Origin: a virus
Reading direction: 5' to 3' (one strand)
DNA length: 41,205 bases
IMG/VR virus record: IMGVR_UViG_3300030110_002776
Location: 1-41,205 of that record
Shown: one piece after another, positions 14,477-21,936 of the stretch
Layout: each line of letters starts with the position of its first letter
How positions within the stretch are numbered: position 1 is the stretch's first letter
Program-made: the position numbers and the translations under genes
The notes under the pieces: generated by a model
What the model was told of the DNA's origin: nothing
Database searches by the model: none
Seen by the model: only the letters and a program-made list of their open reading frames with translations

Positions 14477-14615
14477 TTGTTGTGAAGCTCCTCCATTAGA
14501 CGAAACATTTAGTGGAGGGGATGTCACATTAGGAAGATGTAGTGAGTGTAAAGAAGGTGCAGTATTTAAAGGAGAAAATAATGAGTCAAAAATATATATT
14601 AGGAAAATTAAATAA
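14466..14615 (+). CDS. Small zinc-ribbon protein (49 aa)
   Basis: 49-aa frame MLSNCCEAPPLDETFSGGDV followed by GRCSECKEGA. The Cys-Cys pair and C-x2-C knuckle 19 residues apart match a common small phage zinc-ribbon type (NCC.AP...C..C). It overlaps the end of the 14243 gene by 11 nt and the start of the 14581 gene by 35 nt, and contains the latter's AAAGGAG. Its own ribosome site is weak (AAAGGATTATCAA). Function unknown. Confidence 0.6.
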   Translation: MLSNCCEAPPLDETFSGGDVTLGRCSECKEGAVFKGENNESKIYIRKIK

Positions 14616-14772
14616 AGATAAAAGTTCTTATAATTTAAAAGATTGGGAAGAAGTACCTGATGAAGATTTATGGCAAGATGGTGAAATAAAATATCCTGAA
14701 ATAAAAGATATTATATATCATCAAGTAATTAAACAAGGTGTTTGGAAAATAATAAGGAGAAAAGATGGTTAA
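14581..14772 (+). CDS. Unknown protein (63 aa)
   Basis: 63 aa starting MSQKYILGKLNKDKSSYNLK, acidic middle (EEVPDEDLWQDGEIKYPE) and basic end (KIIRRKDG). The frame is open further upstream from a GTG at 14542. The ATG at 14581 is chosen because AAAGGAG lies 9 nt ahead of it. It overlaps the next start by 8 nt. No family is recognised. Confidence 0.7.
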   Translation: MSQKYILGKLNKDKSSYNLKDWEEVPDEDLWQDGEIKYPEIKDIIYHQVIKQGVWKIIRRKDG

Positions 14773-15061
14773 AGTAAATGGTAAAGAATATGATTTAAGT
14801 AATGAAAAACAACAAACTGAATACTGGAATGAAATAGCTAAAAATACTTTACTTGGCAGAAGAATATTAAAAGTAGAGTATATGTCTAATAAAGAATGTA
14901 ATAATTACGATTGGTATAAAAGACCTATTACTTTTATATTAGATAATGGAACAAGAGTTATAGCTATGCAAGATGATGAAGGTAATGACGGTGGTGTTTT
15001 AACTTGTCTAACAGAAAGCAAGGAAGAAGTATTACCTGTGTTAGGAGTTAAAAATGGGTAG
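14765..15061 (+). CDS. Unknown beta-rich protein (98 aa)
   Basis: 98 aa starting MVKVNGKEYDLSNEKQQTEY. It contains a beta-strand series around RRILKVEYMS, PITFILDNGTRVIAMQDDEG and GGVLTCLTES, as in a small barrel. AAGGAG precedes the ATG. It overlaps the following gene by 8 nt. The pattern of a conserved phage early protein is familiar, but I cannot assign a function. Confidence 0.75.
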   Translation: MVKVNGKEYDLSNEKQQTEYWNEIAKNTLLGRRILKVEYMSNKECNNYDWYKRPITFILDNGTRVIAMQDDEGNDGGVLTCLTESKEEVLPVLGVKNG

Positions 15062-15242
15062 AGTTAAAGCTTTCTTTGAAGATATTATAAAAGGTATGAG
15101 CTTTGATGAAGCAGAATATCACTTTCTTAATTCTAAAAAGAAAAAAAAGAAAAAAGTAATTTATAAAAATAAAGTTAAAGGAGAAAATAATGGGAATGGA
15201 CGTATCAGGAATAAATCCAAAAGTAAACGCATCAATAAATGA
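15054..15242 (+). CDS. Small Lys-rich protein (62 aa)
   Basis: 62 aa starting MGRVKAFFEDIIKGMSFDEA, then a run of seven lysines and a Lys/Asn/Arg-rich tail ending KSKSKRINK. TTAGGAG precedes the ATG. The last 53 nt overlap the 15190 gene in another frame, so the tail composition may be set partly by that gene. A nucleic-acid-binding role is possible. Confidence 0.6.
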   Translation: MGRVKAFFEDIIKGMSFDEAEYHFLNSKKKKKKKVIYKNKVKGENNGNGRIRNKSKSKRINK

Positions 15243-15705
15243 TTTTCCAACATTAAAGAAAATAAAAGAAATGAGAACAAGTGACGAAGGTTGGGAAAAA
15301 AGTATGAAATTACTTGAAAATGACAAATTTTCAGATAAATACTGGGCAGAAGATAAAGAATACAATGATATTAATTGTGGTGTGTATTTCCGTAATAATT
15401 GTTGGTGGTGGAGACCATTATGGAATTATTGTTATACAATAGCAGATGATATAATATCTGAAGATGTATGGGGTAGTGGACATTGTAATGATGGTGCAGG
15501 TCTCAATGCAAAAGATGCAAAGAAGTTAGGTAAAAGACTATTACAAAGTATAGAAGATGGTGAGTGTCTTAAATATCAAGCAGCTTATATACAAAATCAA
15601 GAAGATTCTGATGATGAATTTGCTAGTTCTTATCCATTTGATATAGATAATGTAAAAGAATTTGCAAAGTTTTGTATACAAAGTGGAGGATTTGAGATAT
15701 GGTAA
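15190..15705 (+). CDS. Conserved phage protein of unknown function (171 aa)
   Basis: 171 aa starting MGMDVSGINPKVNASINDFP. It carries GVYFRNNCWWWRPLWNYC, an aromatic motif I have seen in a phage and bacterial family that begins GMDV.G..P, and a conserved-looking DVWGSGHCNDGAGLNAKDA. No catalytic signature is clear. AAAGGAG lies 8 nt before the ATG, within the end of the previous gene. It ends overlapping a small gene at 15699. Confidence 0.75.
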   Translation: MGMDVSGINPKVNASINDFPTLKKIKEMRTSDEGWEKSMKLLENDKFSDKYWAEDKEYNDINCGVYFRNNCWWWRPLWNYCYTIADDIISEDVWGSGHCNDGAGLNAKDAKKLGKRLLQSIEDGECLKYQAAYIQNQEDSDDEFASSYPFDIDNVKEFAKFCIQSGGFEIW

Positions 15706-15854
15706 TGGGAATTGAAAAAAAGTTAGAACAGCTAGATAAAGACCAGTTGGAGACTATATTGCTTAAATTAATTTATACAAATAAAGAAATTAATGTAGGT
15801 AATAAGACAAGAAATGAAGTTAATAAAATATGGGAGAAAGAGTTATATGGCTAA
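15699..15854 (+). CDS. Small helical protein (51 aa)
   Basis: MVMGIEKKLEQLDKDQLETI and on; a single amphipathic helix followed by a basic region, ending KIWEKELYG. ATG 15699 is 9 nt after GGAGG; ATG 15705, overlapping the upstream TAA, is an alternative. It overlaps the next gene's ATG by 8 nt and carries that gene's GGGAG site. It would fit a small accessory regulator, not identified. Confidence 0.6.
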   Translation: MVMGIEKKLEQLDKDQLETILLKLIYTNKEINVGNKTRNEVNKIWEKELYG

Positions 15855-16074
15855 AAAACAAAGTAAACAAGAAAAAGTATTAATGTATCTTCAAAATTAT
15901 GGTTCTATAACACCAATGGATGCTTATGAAATGTTTCATTCTATGAGGCTAGGAGCTATAATTCATACATTAAGACATACTGAACCTTATTATAATATTG
16001 AATCAAAGAAAGAAGGTAAAGCAGGTTATGCAAGATATACTTTAAAACCAGGTATTTATCCTGATTATGAGTAA
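15847..16074 (+). CDS. Helix-turn-helix protein (75 aa)
   Basis: 75 aa; residues 5-50 match the pattern of the phage HTH family sometimes called HTH_39: KQEKVLMYLQNYGSITPMDA, MFHSMRLGAIIHTLR, then a beta hairpin wing. This is a small winged-helix-like DNA-binding protein, likely a regulator or recombination accessory. The frame is open from 15814, but ATG 15847 is preceded by GGGAGAAAGAG and is the natural start. It is followed by a 65-nt gap and the ATPase gene. Confidence 0.75.
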   Translation: MAKKQSKQEKVLMYLQNYGSITPMDAYEMFHSMRLGAIIHTLRHTEPYYNIESKKEGKAGYARYTLKPGIYPDYE

Positions 16075-16139
16075 TTTCTTGAATAATTGTTGGAGAAATT
16101 GTAAATTATAGTGCTATCAAATAAGGAGAAACAAAGATA

Positions 16140-16886
16140 ATGAAAACATTATTAATCGACTTAGAGAATGGCTATAAATCTATTGGGAGTAAAGAAACTA
16201 TTAAAGAAAAATTTGGGTTACCCTTATTAAACTTTAATGACTTTACTTCCTTTAGAAATTTTATAGGTCAAATCTGGTCACGTAAAAAAGTAGAAAAAGA
16301 AGTACAAGTAGGTGGTATATCTGTAAAACAATCAGGCTATGAAATAATAGCTAAAGAGGGTGCAGAGGTAGACTGTATGGTTATAGATACAGCTAGTGAA
16401 ATGTCTAAGAAATATGCAAGAGAATTAAAAGGCAAAGCTGAACAATTGCAATTAAAGCAATGGGGCAAACTTAAAGATACTCTTGATAATTTCTTTTCAT
16501 TTACTAATGCTATACCAGCTAATCTTATTGTTAATTGTCATTGTAAAATGCAAGAAGATAATGAGAATGGTGTAATGAGAGTTATGCCATATATCGAAGG
16601 GTCTACAAAAGTAGATGTTGGTAAATGGTTTGATTTTGTATTATATACTAAAGTTCGTAAAGCTAAAGATGGTACTCGTGAATATGTATGGGTAACATCA
16701 AGAGATGAACATTATTGTCATGCAAAAGATAGAACACAAGAATTACCTGCTGAAATACCACAAGATTATAGTATAATATTCGATGCTGTTAATAAAAAAG
16801 GATGGGATACTGCTAAAGTACTTGTGATAGGTGAGCCAGGTAGTGGTAAGACACTTAGTCTAAGAACGTTAACGAAAATAAACTAG
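16140..16886 (+). CDS. Circularly permuted P-loop ATPase, Sak4/AAA_24-like
   Basis: 248-aa RecA-type NTPase related to phage Sak4 recombination ATPases. In the usual order Walker A comes first. Here the protein begins MKTLLIDLENGYKSIGSKET, the strand that normally follows the P-loop helix. It continues through Walker B VDCMVIDTAS (77-86) and a sensor-like strand LIVNCHCK, then ends with the Walker A motif VIGEPGSGKTLSLRTL (229-244). Joining the C-terminus to the N-terminus would give the standard domain. Start (AAGGAG, 9 nt) and stop are clean. The SSB-like gene follows after 8 nt, as in other Sak4-SSB pairs, so strand annealing or exchange is the likely role. Confidence 0.8.
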   Translation: MKTLLIDLENGYKSIGSKETIKEKFGLPLLNFNDFTSFRNFIGQIWSRKKVEKEVQVGGISVKQSGYEIIAKEGAEVDCMVIDTASEMSKKYARELKGKAEQLQLKQWGKLKDTLDNFFSFTNAIPANLIVNCHCKMQEDNENGVMRVMPYIEGSTKVDVGKWFDFVLYTKVRKAKDGTREYVWVTSRDEHYCHAKDRTQELPAEIPQDYSIIFDAVNKKGWDTAKVLVIGEPGSGKTLSLRTLTKIN

Positions 16887-16894
16887 GAGAAACT

Positions 16895-17413
16895 ATGGGA
16901 ATAGTTGTAACTAAAAAAGAAGGTGGTGGATATGATGAAGGTTGGAAAACTGTAACTGTATCTAACGCTGTAAAGGGTGATTTCAATGGCTCTAAATATA
17001 TTGATTTACACTTTGAAGGATACCCTGAAACTGTAAAATGTCGTGTATGGGAAGCACGTAATAAAGACGGAGAAGAGTTCTCTGTATCTAATATGGTAAG
17101 ATATATTAATCCAACTGTACTAGAAGAAATGGATAAAGATGGCACTGCTGCTGCTAGTCTTGATGATTCGCCAAATGGTTTAAAAGGTAAATCATTACAA
17201 GTGTTATTTTATAAAAAAGCTAATGGCTATTCTGAAATATCACAAAAGGTAGCACCTGCTGTACCATTTGAAAATATAGTAGATAAATTTGACGACAATA
17301 GAATTGCTCGTATAAAAGAGTCTGCTGAAAAATACCAAGCTAGAAGAAATGAAGCTAATGGTGTTGTAAGTGAAACAAATACCGAGTCATCAAATGGTGA
17401 TGTTCCTTGGTAA
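16895..17413 (+). CDS. Single-stranded DNA-binding-like protein
   Basis: 172 aa. The beta-rich N-terminal two thirds contain TVTVSNAVKGDFNGSKYIDL and VLFYKKANGYSEI, consistent with an OB-type domain. A flexible polar linker leads to the C-terminal tip SSNGDVPW. An acidic tip with proline and a terminal aromatic is typical of SSB proteins, which use it to dock partners. It lies directly between the ATPase and the primase-helicase, supporting a replication/recombination role. AGGAG precedes the ATG. Not matched to a named family with certainty. Confidence 0.7.
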   Translation: MGIVVTKKEGGGYDEGWKTVTVSNAVKGDFNGSKYIDLHFEGYPETVKCRVWEARNKDGEEFSVSNMVRYINPTVLEEMDKDGTAAASLDDSPNGLKGKSLQVLFYKKANGYSEISQKVAPAVPFENIVDKFDDNRIARIKESAEKYQARRNEANGVVSETNTESSNGDVPW

Positions 17414-17431
17414 AATAGTATAAACAATAAC

Positions 17432-17526
17432 TAAAGAGAGTCATAACTCGTCCTGTATAAAAGTCCTAACTACGATAACCTTTTCAGGTGCCCTGTTAGG
17501 CAGAGGAACACGTATGGCTCTCTTTA
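17432..17526 (+). ncRNA. Structured RNA element C in the primase-helicase leader
   Basis: A perfect 9-bp closing stem TAAAGAGAG/CTCTCTTTA (17432-17440 with 17518-17526) encloses CCTAAC/GTTAGG (17465-17470 with 17495-17500), capped by ACCT-TTTC-AGGT (17478-17489). Its 5' part resembles element B: GAGAG, ATAACT, GTCCT, TA and AGTCCTA occur in the same order. It fills the only real gap in this part of the operon and ends 20 nt before the primase-helicase ATG, so cis-control of that gene is plausible. Confidence 0.65.
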
Positions 17527-17546
17527 TTAACATAAGGGGAAATAAT

Positions 17547-19292
17547 ATGATAAGAGAATTTGCTTTCGGATTATCAAATAGACATCACTTCTTCCCAAGT
17601 GATAATTCAGTAAAATGGGAAAACGTGGCTAAAGATACATTTCTATCCTTATATGGCTATGATGAAGAGGTAATAGAATACTTTAATGAAAAGAAAACAC
17701 TATCAGGCTATAATGGTATAATATATCTTCCAAGAGAATTTATGCTTGACGTTGATGGTAGTGAAATTGAAGAAGCTCAAGAAAAAACTATTAAATTAGT
17801 TTCTATGCTTAATAATATTGGCGTTCCTAGTAATATTTATTTTAGTGGCAGAGGGTTTCATGTTGGTATTCCAGACAAAGCATTTAAATGGAAACCAGAT
17901 ACAAATCTTCATTTAAAAGTTAAAGATGAGTTAGATAAAAAAGGTATATACAAATATGCTGATGTATCTGTTACTGATAAAACAAGAATAATACGTCTAA
18001 ACAACACATTAAATAGTAAATCTAAATTGTGGAAGATTTATATAACTAATGAAGAATTACTTGAACTAAATAGTTTAGGTATTAAAGCTTTAGCTAATAA
18101 ACCAAGACAAATAGAAATACCTGTATTACAATGTGAACCTGTATTTGATGTAACTGTTAGGGAAGTTAAAAAACAAACTATAAAATACAAAGAAACTGTA
18201 GGTAAAGAACCTGACCCTATGTTATATCCATGCATACAAACAATGTTAAAGGGTACATCTTATGGTGGTAGACATGCAACTGCTTTACGTCTTGCTGCTT
18301 GGTTAAGATGGCGTTATCCAGAAAATATTGTAAGACTTGTAATGGAAGACTGGCGTAAAAGAGTAACTACAAATGAAAATCCATTTAAACAAATAGAAAT
18401 GGACAGAATAGTTACTGATTGCTATAAAGGTCATAATGGTAGTGGCTATAGATATGGCTGTAATGATAAAATAATGGATAAACATTGTAATTCTACATGC
18501 ACATTATTTAAATCAAAGAAATCTCAAGGTATAATGTCTGCTAATGATATGGAAGAAAATTTAATTAGCTGGCTTAAAGGAGACGTAGTTCCTATAAATA
18601 TTGGTAAATTGTATAATGCAGACTTTCCTGTATATCCAGGCGAGTTAGTAGTAATACAAGCTCCACCAAAATCTATGAAAACTATGTTGCTTCAAAATTG
18701 GGTTAATTCATTTAAAAGACCTACATACTTTTTAGAGATGGAGATGTCACCAAGACAGATATGGCAACGTTTCATTCAGATAGAACAAGGATGGACTGAA
18801 GAACAACTTAAAGAACATTATGCTACTGGTCAGTATAAAATGGCTGATAAATTTAATTGGCTTAATGTTGACTATAATGCATGCTTTGCTATTGAACTAG
18901 AAAAGAAAATATCTATGTTACAAGAAAAGCCTGAGATTGTAGTAGTTGACCATATGGGCTTATTACTTTCTAAACATAGAGACTTAAATCTTAAAATGGA
19001 AGAAATAGCAGGTGCTTTAACTGAAGTAGCTGTTAAGCATAACATAGTTGTATTTGCTATATCTGAGATTACTAAATCTGCTATGGTAGAGGGTATGGGT
19101 GTTTCTTCTTCTAGAGGCTCATTTAGAATAGCATATAATGCAAGTAAAATATTATCACTTAAACCAGACAAAGGTTTAGATGGTAATGTTAAGTCATTAC
19201 TTGTTACTACAGAAGCTAACAGAGAAAGAGGTGCTTTAAATACATTAATTAAAGTAGATGGTGTTAAAATGTTAAGTGCAAATAGAGGTTAA
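17547..19292 (+). CDS. Primase-helicase fusion (AEP primase plus DnaB-like helicase)
   Basis: 581 aa from ATG 17547, which follows AAGGGG; an upstream in-frame ATG at 17514 lies inside element C and has no ribosome site. N-terminal archaeo-eukaryotic primase motifs: MLDVDG (D68, D70), SGRGFHV (100-106) and IIRLNNT (R150). Four cysteines (C229, C305, C314, C318) could bind Fe-S or zinc as in PriL-like domains. The C-terminal RecA-like helicase has a P-loop QAPPKSMKT in which the usual Gly before Lys is Met, Walker B IVVVDH (465-469), GSFRIAYNASKI and EANRERG. It would prime and unwind at the viral fork. No DNA polymerase is in the window. Confidence 0.85.
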   Translation: MIREFAFGLSNRHHFFPSDNSVKWENVAKDTFLSLYGYDEEVIEYFNEKKTLSGYNGIIYLPREFMLDVDGSEIEEAQEKTIKLVSMLNNIGVPSNIYFSGRGFHVGIPDKAFKWKPDTNLHLKVKDELDKKGIYKYADVSVTDKTRIIRLNNTLNSKSKLWKIYITNEELLELNSLGIKALANKPRQIEIPVLQCEPVFDVTVREVKKQTIKYKETVGKEPDPMLYPCIQTMLKGTSYGGRHATALRLAAWLRWRYPENIVRLVMEDWRKRVTTNENPFKQIEMDRIVTDCYKGHNGSGYRYGCNDKIMDKHCNSTCTLFKSKKSQGIMSANDMEENLISWLKGDVVPINIGKLYNADFPVYPGELVVIQAPPKSMKTMLLQNWVNSFKRPTYFLEMEMSPRQIWQRFIQIEQGWTEEQLKEHYATGQYKMADKFNWLNVDYNACFAIELEKKISMLQEKPEIVVVDHMGLLLSKHRDLNLKMEEIAGALTEVAVKHNIVVFAISEITKSAMVEGMGVSSSRGSFRIAYNASKILSLKPDKGLDGNVKSLLVTTEANRERGALNTLIKVDGVKMLSANRG

Positions 19293-19293
19293 T

Positions 19294-19782
19294 ATGAGTA
19301 AAAGAAGTCTAAATGAAATAAGTAGTGATATAATGTTAGTACAAAATAGTTTTGAATTAACTGAACAAGAAATTGATGAACAGTTAGATATACTGCATAC
19401 TGAACTACATAAAAAAGAAAATGGTGTTTACTGGTTTTATAAGAATATAGATAGTAAGATTGATTTAGCTAAAGAGTATAAAGAAAAAGCTGATATGGTT
19501 ATTAAAAAGCTTAAATATACTCAAGAAAGCTTAAAAAATCTTGTTATCGAAGCTTATGGAGCTAGTGGACAACTTCCAGCACATGATGATTTCAATCCAA
19601 TTAAAATAGGTGAAACAGGTAAAGTAGAAATAATAGATGAAAAAAAGATACCTGAAGAATACTATGTTGAAAAGATTGTATTAAAGCTGGATAAAAGAAG
19701 GCTACTTGAGGAATTAAAAGAGGGAAAAGATATTCCTGGAGTAGTATTACAAACAAACAAACACGTCAGGGGGTTAAAATGA
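19294..19782 (+). CDS. Gp157-like protein
   Basis: 162 aa. It fits the phage Gp157 family: an N-terminal helical region (LTEQEIDEQLDILHTEL), a coiled coil with KYTQESLKNLVIEAYGASGQ, then a short beta part with VEIIDEKKIPEEYYV and a C-terminal IPGVVLQTNKHVRGLK. ATG 19294 is preceded by AGAGG; the upstream in-frame start at 19276 would overlap the helicase gene further. It is found next to recombination genes in other phages; the biochemical role is not settled. Overlaps the DUF932 gene as ATGA. Confidence 0.75.
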   Translation: MSKRSLNEISSDIMLVQNSFELTEQEIDEQLDILHTELHKKENGVYWFYKNIDSKIDLAKEYKEKADMVIKKLKYTQESLKNLVIEAYGASGQLPAHDDFNPIKIGETGKVEIIDEKKIPEEYYVEKIVLKLDKRRLLEELKEGKDIPGVVLQTNKHVRGLK

Positions 19783-20579
19783 TAAATGCTTATGGAGAAA
19801 TAAGAAAGGTACCTTTAGATTATCAAGGTATTAAGTCTTCAGCTTATGCTGTACAAAGACAAGAAATGGATAAAAGAAGAGGTCTTGAATGGAAAGAATG
19901 TGGAGTAGTAGGTAGTAATTATCTGTTAGTTCCAAATGAAGAAGTAAGAGATATGGCTCTTGAAATAGCTACTAAATCTAAACTTGATTGGAGTGCAATG
20001 AAAACATTCTTTGATGGTAAAAGATACATTCATTTCATGCAATCAAAAACTAATACTACAGAAATAGCAGAAGGTGATGATGTTGCACTGGGTATGGGTT
20101 TTTGGAATAGTTATGATGGTTCAACAGCTCTACAATTTAGAACGTTCCTCGTAAGATTACTATGTACTAATGGTATGATTACTAAAGATTTTATGAATCT
20201 AATGAGGTTCAAGCATAATAAAACATCTGAAGGTTATGAAGATGAGATTATAAACGCTGCTAAAATAGTAGATAACTGTGGAGATGACGTACATGAAGTT
20301 ACTAGTAGAATGAGAAAAATGGTAGAAACACCAGTTGATTTAAATGAACTAGCTATTTTAAGAAATACTAGTTTAAGTGAATTGCCAGTAACATTATGGG
20401 GTAAGATTAGTTCACATTTCTTATGGAAAGAAAGAAATAAAATCTTAAATAATGATACAACATACTGGGATTTCTATAATGCTTGTACTGATGTACTATG
20501 GCATGATAAGAAACCAACAATGGCATCATTTGAACATAATCAAAAGATAACAGATAACCTTCTTCAAGTTTTTGCGTAA
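19779..20579 (+). CDS. DUF932 phage/plasmid protein
   Basis: 266 aa with the typical DUF932 order: N-terminal RKVPLDYQGIKSSAYAV, central MGFWNSYDGSTALQFRTFLV and RLLCTNGMI, and a C-terminal helical region near TYWDFYNACTDVLWH. The family occurs in many phages and plasmids near recombination genes and its activity is unknown. AGGGGG upstream, ATGA overlap with the Gp157-like gene. A strong hairpin follows its stop at 20601. Confidence 0.75.
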   Translation: MINAYGEIRKVPLDYQGIKSSAYAVQRQEMDKRRGLEWKECGVVGSNYLLVPNEEVRDMALEIATKSKLDWSAMKTFFDGKRYIHFMQSKTNTTEIAEGDDVALGMGFWNSYDGSTALQFRTFLVRLLCTNGMITKDFMNLMRFKHNKTSEGYEDEIINAAKIVDNCGDDVHEVTSRMRKMVETPVDLNELAILRNTSLSELPVTLWGKISSHFLWKERNKILNNDTTYWDFYNACTDVLWHDKKPTMASFEHNQKITDNLLQVFA

Positions 20580-20600
20580 TTTGGAGGAACGCTGAGAGCA

Positions 20601-20632
20601 GGGGAGAGTTAGGGCATATACTAGCTCTCCCC
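20601..20632 (+). terminator. Strong 12-bp hairpin between two early genes
   Basis: GGGGAGAGTTAG (20601-20612) pairs with CTAGCTCTCCCC (20621-20632), one G-U pair in plus-strand RNA, 8-nt loop. It lies in the only gap after the DUF932 gene. ATTAATTAGGGG follows, not a T-run, so it is a candidate processing or partial-termination site rather than a classic terminator. Confidence 0.5.
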
Positions 20633-20649
20633 ATTAATTAGGGGAAATA

Positions 20650-21501
20650 ATGAAATTTATACAAAGAAAAACAATGAAAATAAGACCATCTGGTCGTAGT
20701 AGTGATTTTATAACACCATCATTTGGCTTTGGATGTTTATATAAATGTGAGTATTGTTATATGAGAAGACATTTACCTAATGGTTTAAATATTGCTACAA
20801 ACACAGATGCTATAATTGACGAAATACATGCACATTTATGGTTATTACCATGGCCTAAAAAACCTAATCAAACACACGAAAAATATTATACATATGATTT
20901 TAGCTGTAATGAAGATTATATATTACATGCAAAGTATCATGAATGGGATTTATTATTTGATTACTTTAAAACAAATGATAAAGCTATGGGTACTGCAGCA
21001 ACTAAATACGTTAATAAAAAATTACTGGGGTATGATGCTAACAGAAAAATTCGCATAAGGTTTAGCATTATGCCTCAAGTAATATCAGATAAACTAGAAC
21101 CTAGCACATCTAAAATTATAGATAGAATAAAAGCTGTTAATGATTTTTATGAAGCTGGTTATGATGTTCACCTAAACTATTCGCCTATTGTAGTATATAA
21201 AGATTATATAAAAGATTATATAAAATTGTTTAAATTAGTAGACGAAATAGTGGATGAGAGTATTAAAAATAAAGTTAAAGCTGAGTGTATTTACTTAACA
21301 CATAATGAAAAAATGCATAGTATTAATAGTGAAGATGCAAAAGATTTATTATGGAAGCCAGAAATACAGGAGAAAAAAACTTCTAATTATGGTAATGTAA
21401 ATATTAGGTACAAATACAAATTAAAAAGAAAATATATAGAAAATTTTATACAAGCACATGATAATGCTTTACCATGGCAAGAAGTTAGATATATATTTTA
21501 G
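20650..21501 (+). CDS. Radical SAM protein, spore-photoproduct-lyase-like
   Basis: 283 aa. FGFGCLYKCEYCYMRR gives the C-x3-C-x2-C 4Fe-4S motif (C29, C33, C36) at the N-terminus, with SAM-barrel strands after it (KIRIRFSIMPQVIS, YDVHLNYSPIVVY). The ClyrCeYCY form, a basic R-P-S-G-R-S-S lead-in and the overall size resemble spore photoproduct lyase relatives. Repair of a DNA photolesion is therefore possible, but DNA or tRNA modification is equally open. AGGGG precedes the ATG. Followed by small coiled-coil genes. Confidence 0.75.
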   Translation: MKFIQRKTMKIRPSGRSSDFITPSFGFGCLYKCEYCYMRRHLPNGLNIATNTDAIIDEIHAHLWLLPWPKKPNQTHEKYYTYDFSCNEDYILHAKYHEWDLLFDYFKTNDKAMGTAATKYVNKKLLGYDANRKIRIRFSIMPQVISDKLEPSTSKIIDRIKAVNDFYEAGYDVHLNYSPIVVYKDYIKDYIKLFKLVDEIVDESIKNKVKAECIYLTHNEKMHSINSEDAKDLLWKPEIQEKKTSNYGNVNIRYKYKLKRKYIENFIQAHDNALPWQEVRYIF

Positions 21502-21509
21502 GAGGAATA

Positions 21510-21737
21510 ATGGCAAGTAAAAAACCAACAAATAAAGAGATAGTGGCAAAAGTAGAAGTTTTGACTAGGGTTAATAATACCCTAGTTGAAATGATAGAAA
21601 ATTTAAGTGACTCTTTAAAACAATATATAGAGTTTAAAGGTGATGTAGAAGATTTTCACGAGCATCAAAAAGAAATATTAGAAATAAGAAAAAGAATACA
21701 AGGAGAAACAAATGTCAAAGAAAAAATTATCAAATAA
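21510..21737 (+). CDS. Small coiled-coil protein, first of a paralogous pair
   Basis: 75 aa beginning MASKKPTNKEIVAKVEVLTR, helical throughout, with LKQYIEFKGDVEDFHEHQKE. The motif NKEI, about 35 residues, then Y-I-x-F-K-G-D and a downstream F..H recurs in the next gene, so the two arose by duplication. AGGAGG precedes the ATG. It overlaps the next gene by 26 nt. Function unknown. Confidence 0.75.
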   Translation: MASKKPTNKEIVAKVEVLTRVNNTLVEMIENLSDSLKQYIEFKGDVEDFHEHQKEILEIRKRIQGETNVKEKIIK

Positions 21738-21936
21738 AGAAATAACAGAACATCTTAATGCAGTAATACATGATTTGAAATTACTTATAAATCTTTCTCA
21801 AGGAACAGCTACAGCATTAACTAGATATATTCAGTTTAAAGGTGATGAGCCTAACTTTAAAAAACATTTAGAGAATTTAGAAAAAAATGATAAATTAAAG
21901 GAGAATGATGAAAAAACTGAAAAAAATAAGAAATGA
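21712..21936 (+). CDS. Small coiled-coil protein, second paralogue
   Basis: 74 aa beginning MSKKKLSNKEITEHLNAVIH, with LTRYIQFKGDEPNFKKHLEN aligning to the preceding protein, and a very charged tail (KNDKLKENDEKTEKNKK). AAGGAG precedes the ATG. It overlaps the following gene by 32 nt. Function unknown; a small oligomeric coiled-coil adaptor is plausible. Confidence 0.75.
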   Translation: MSKKKLSNKEITEHLNAVIHDLKLLINLSQGTATALTRYIQFKGDEPNFKKHLENLEKNDKLKENDEKTEKNKK

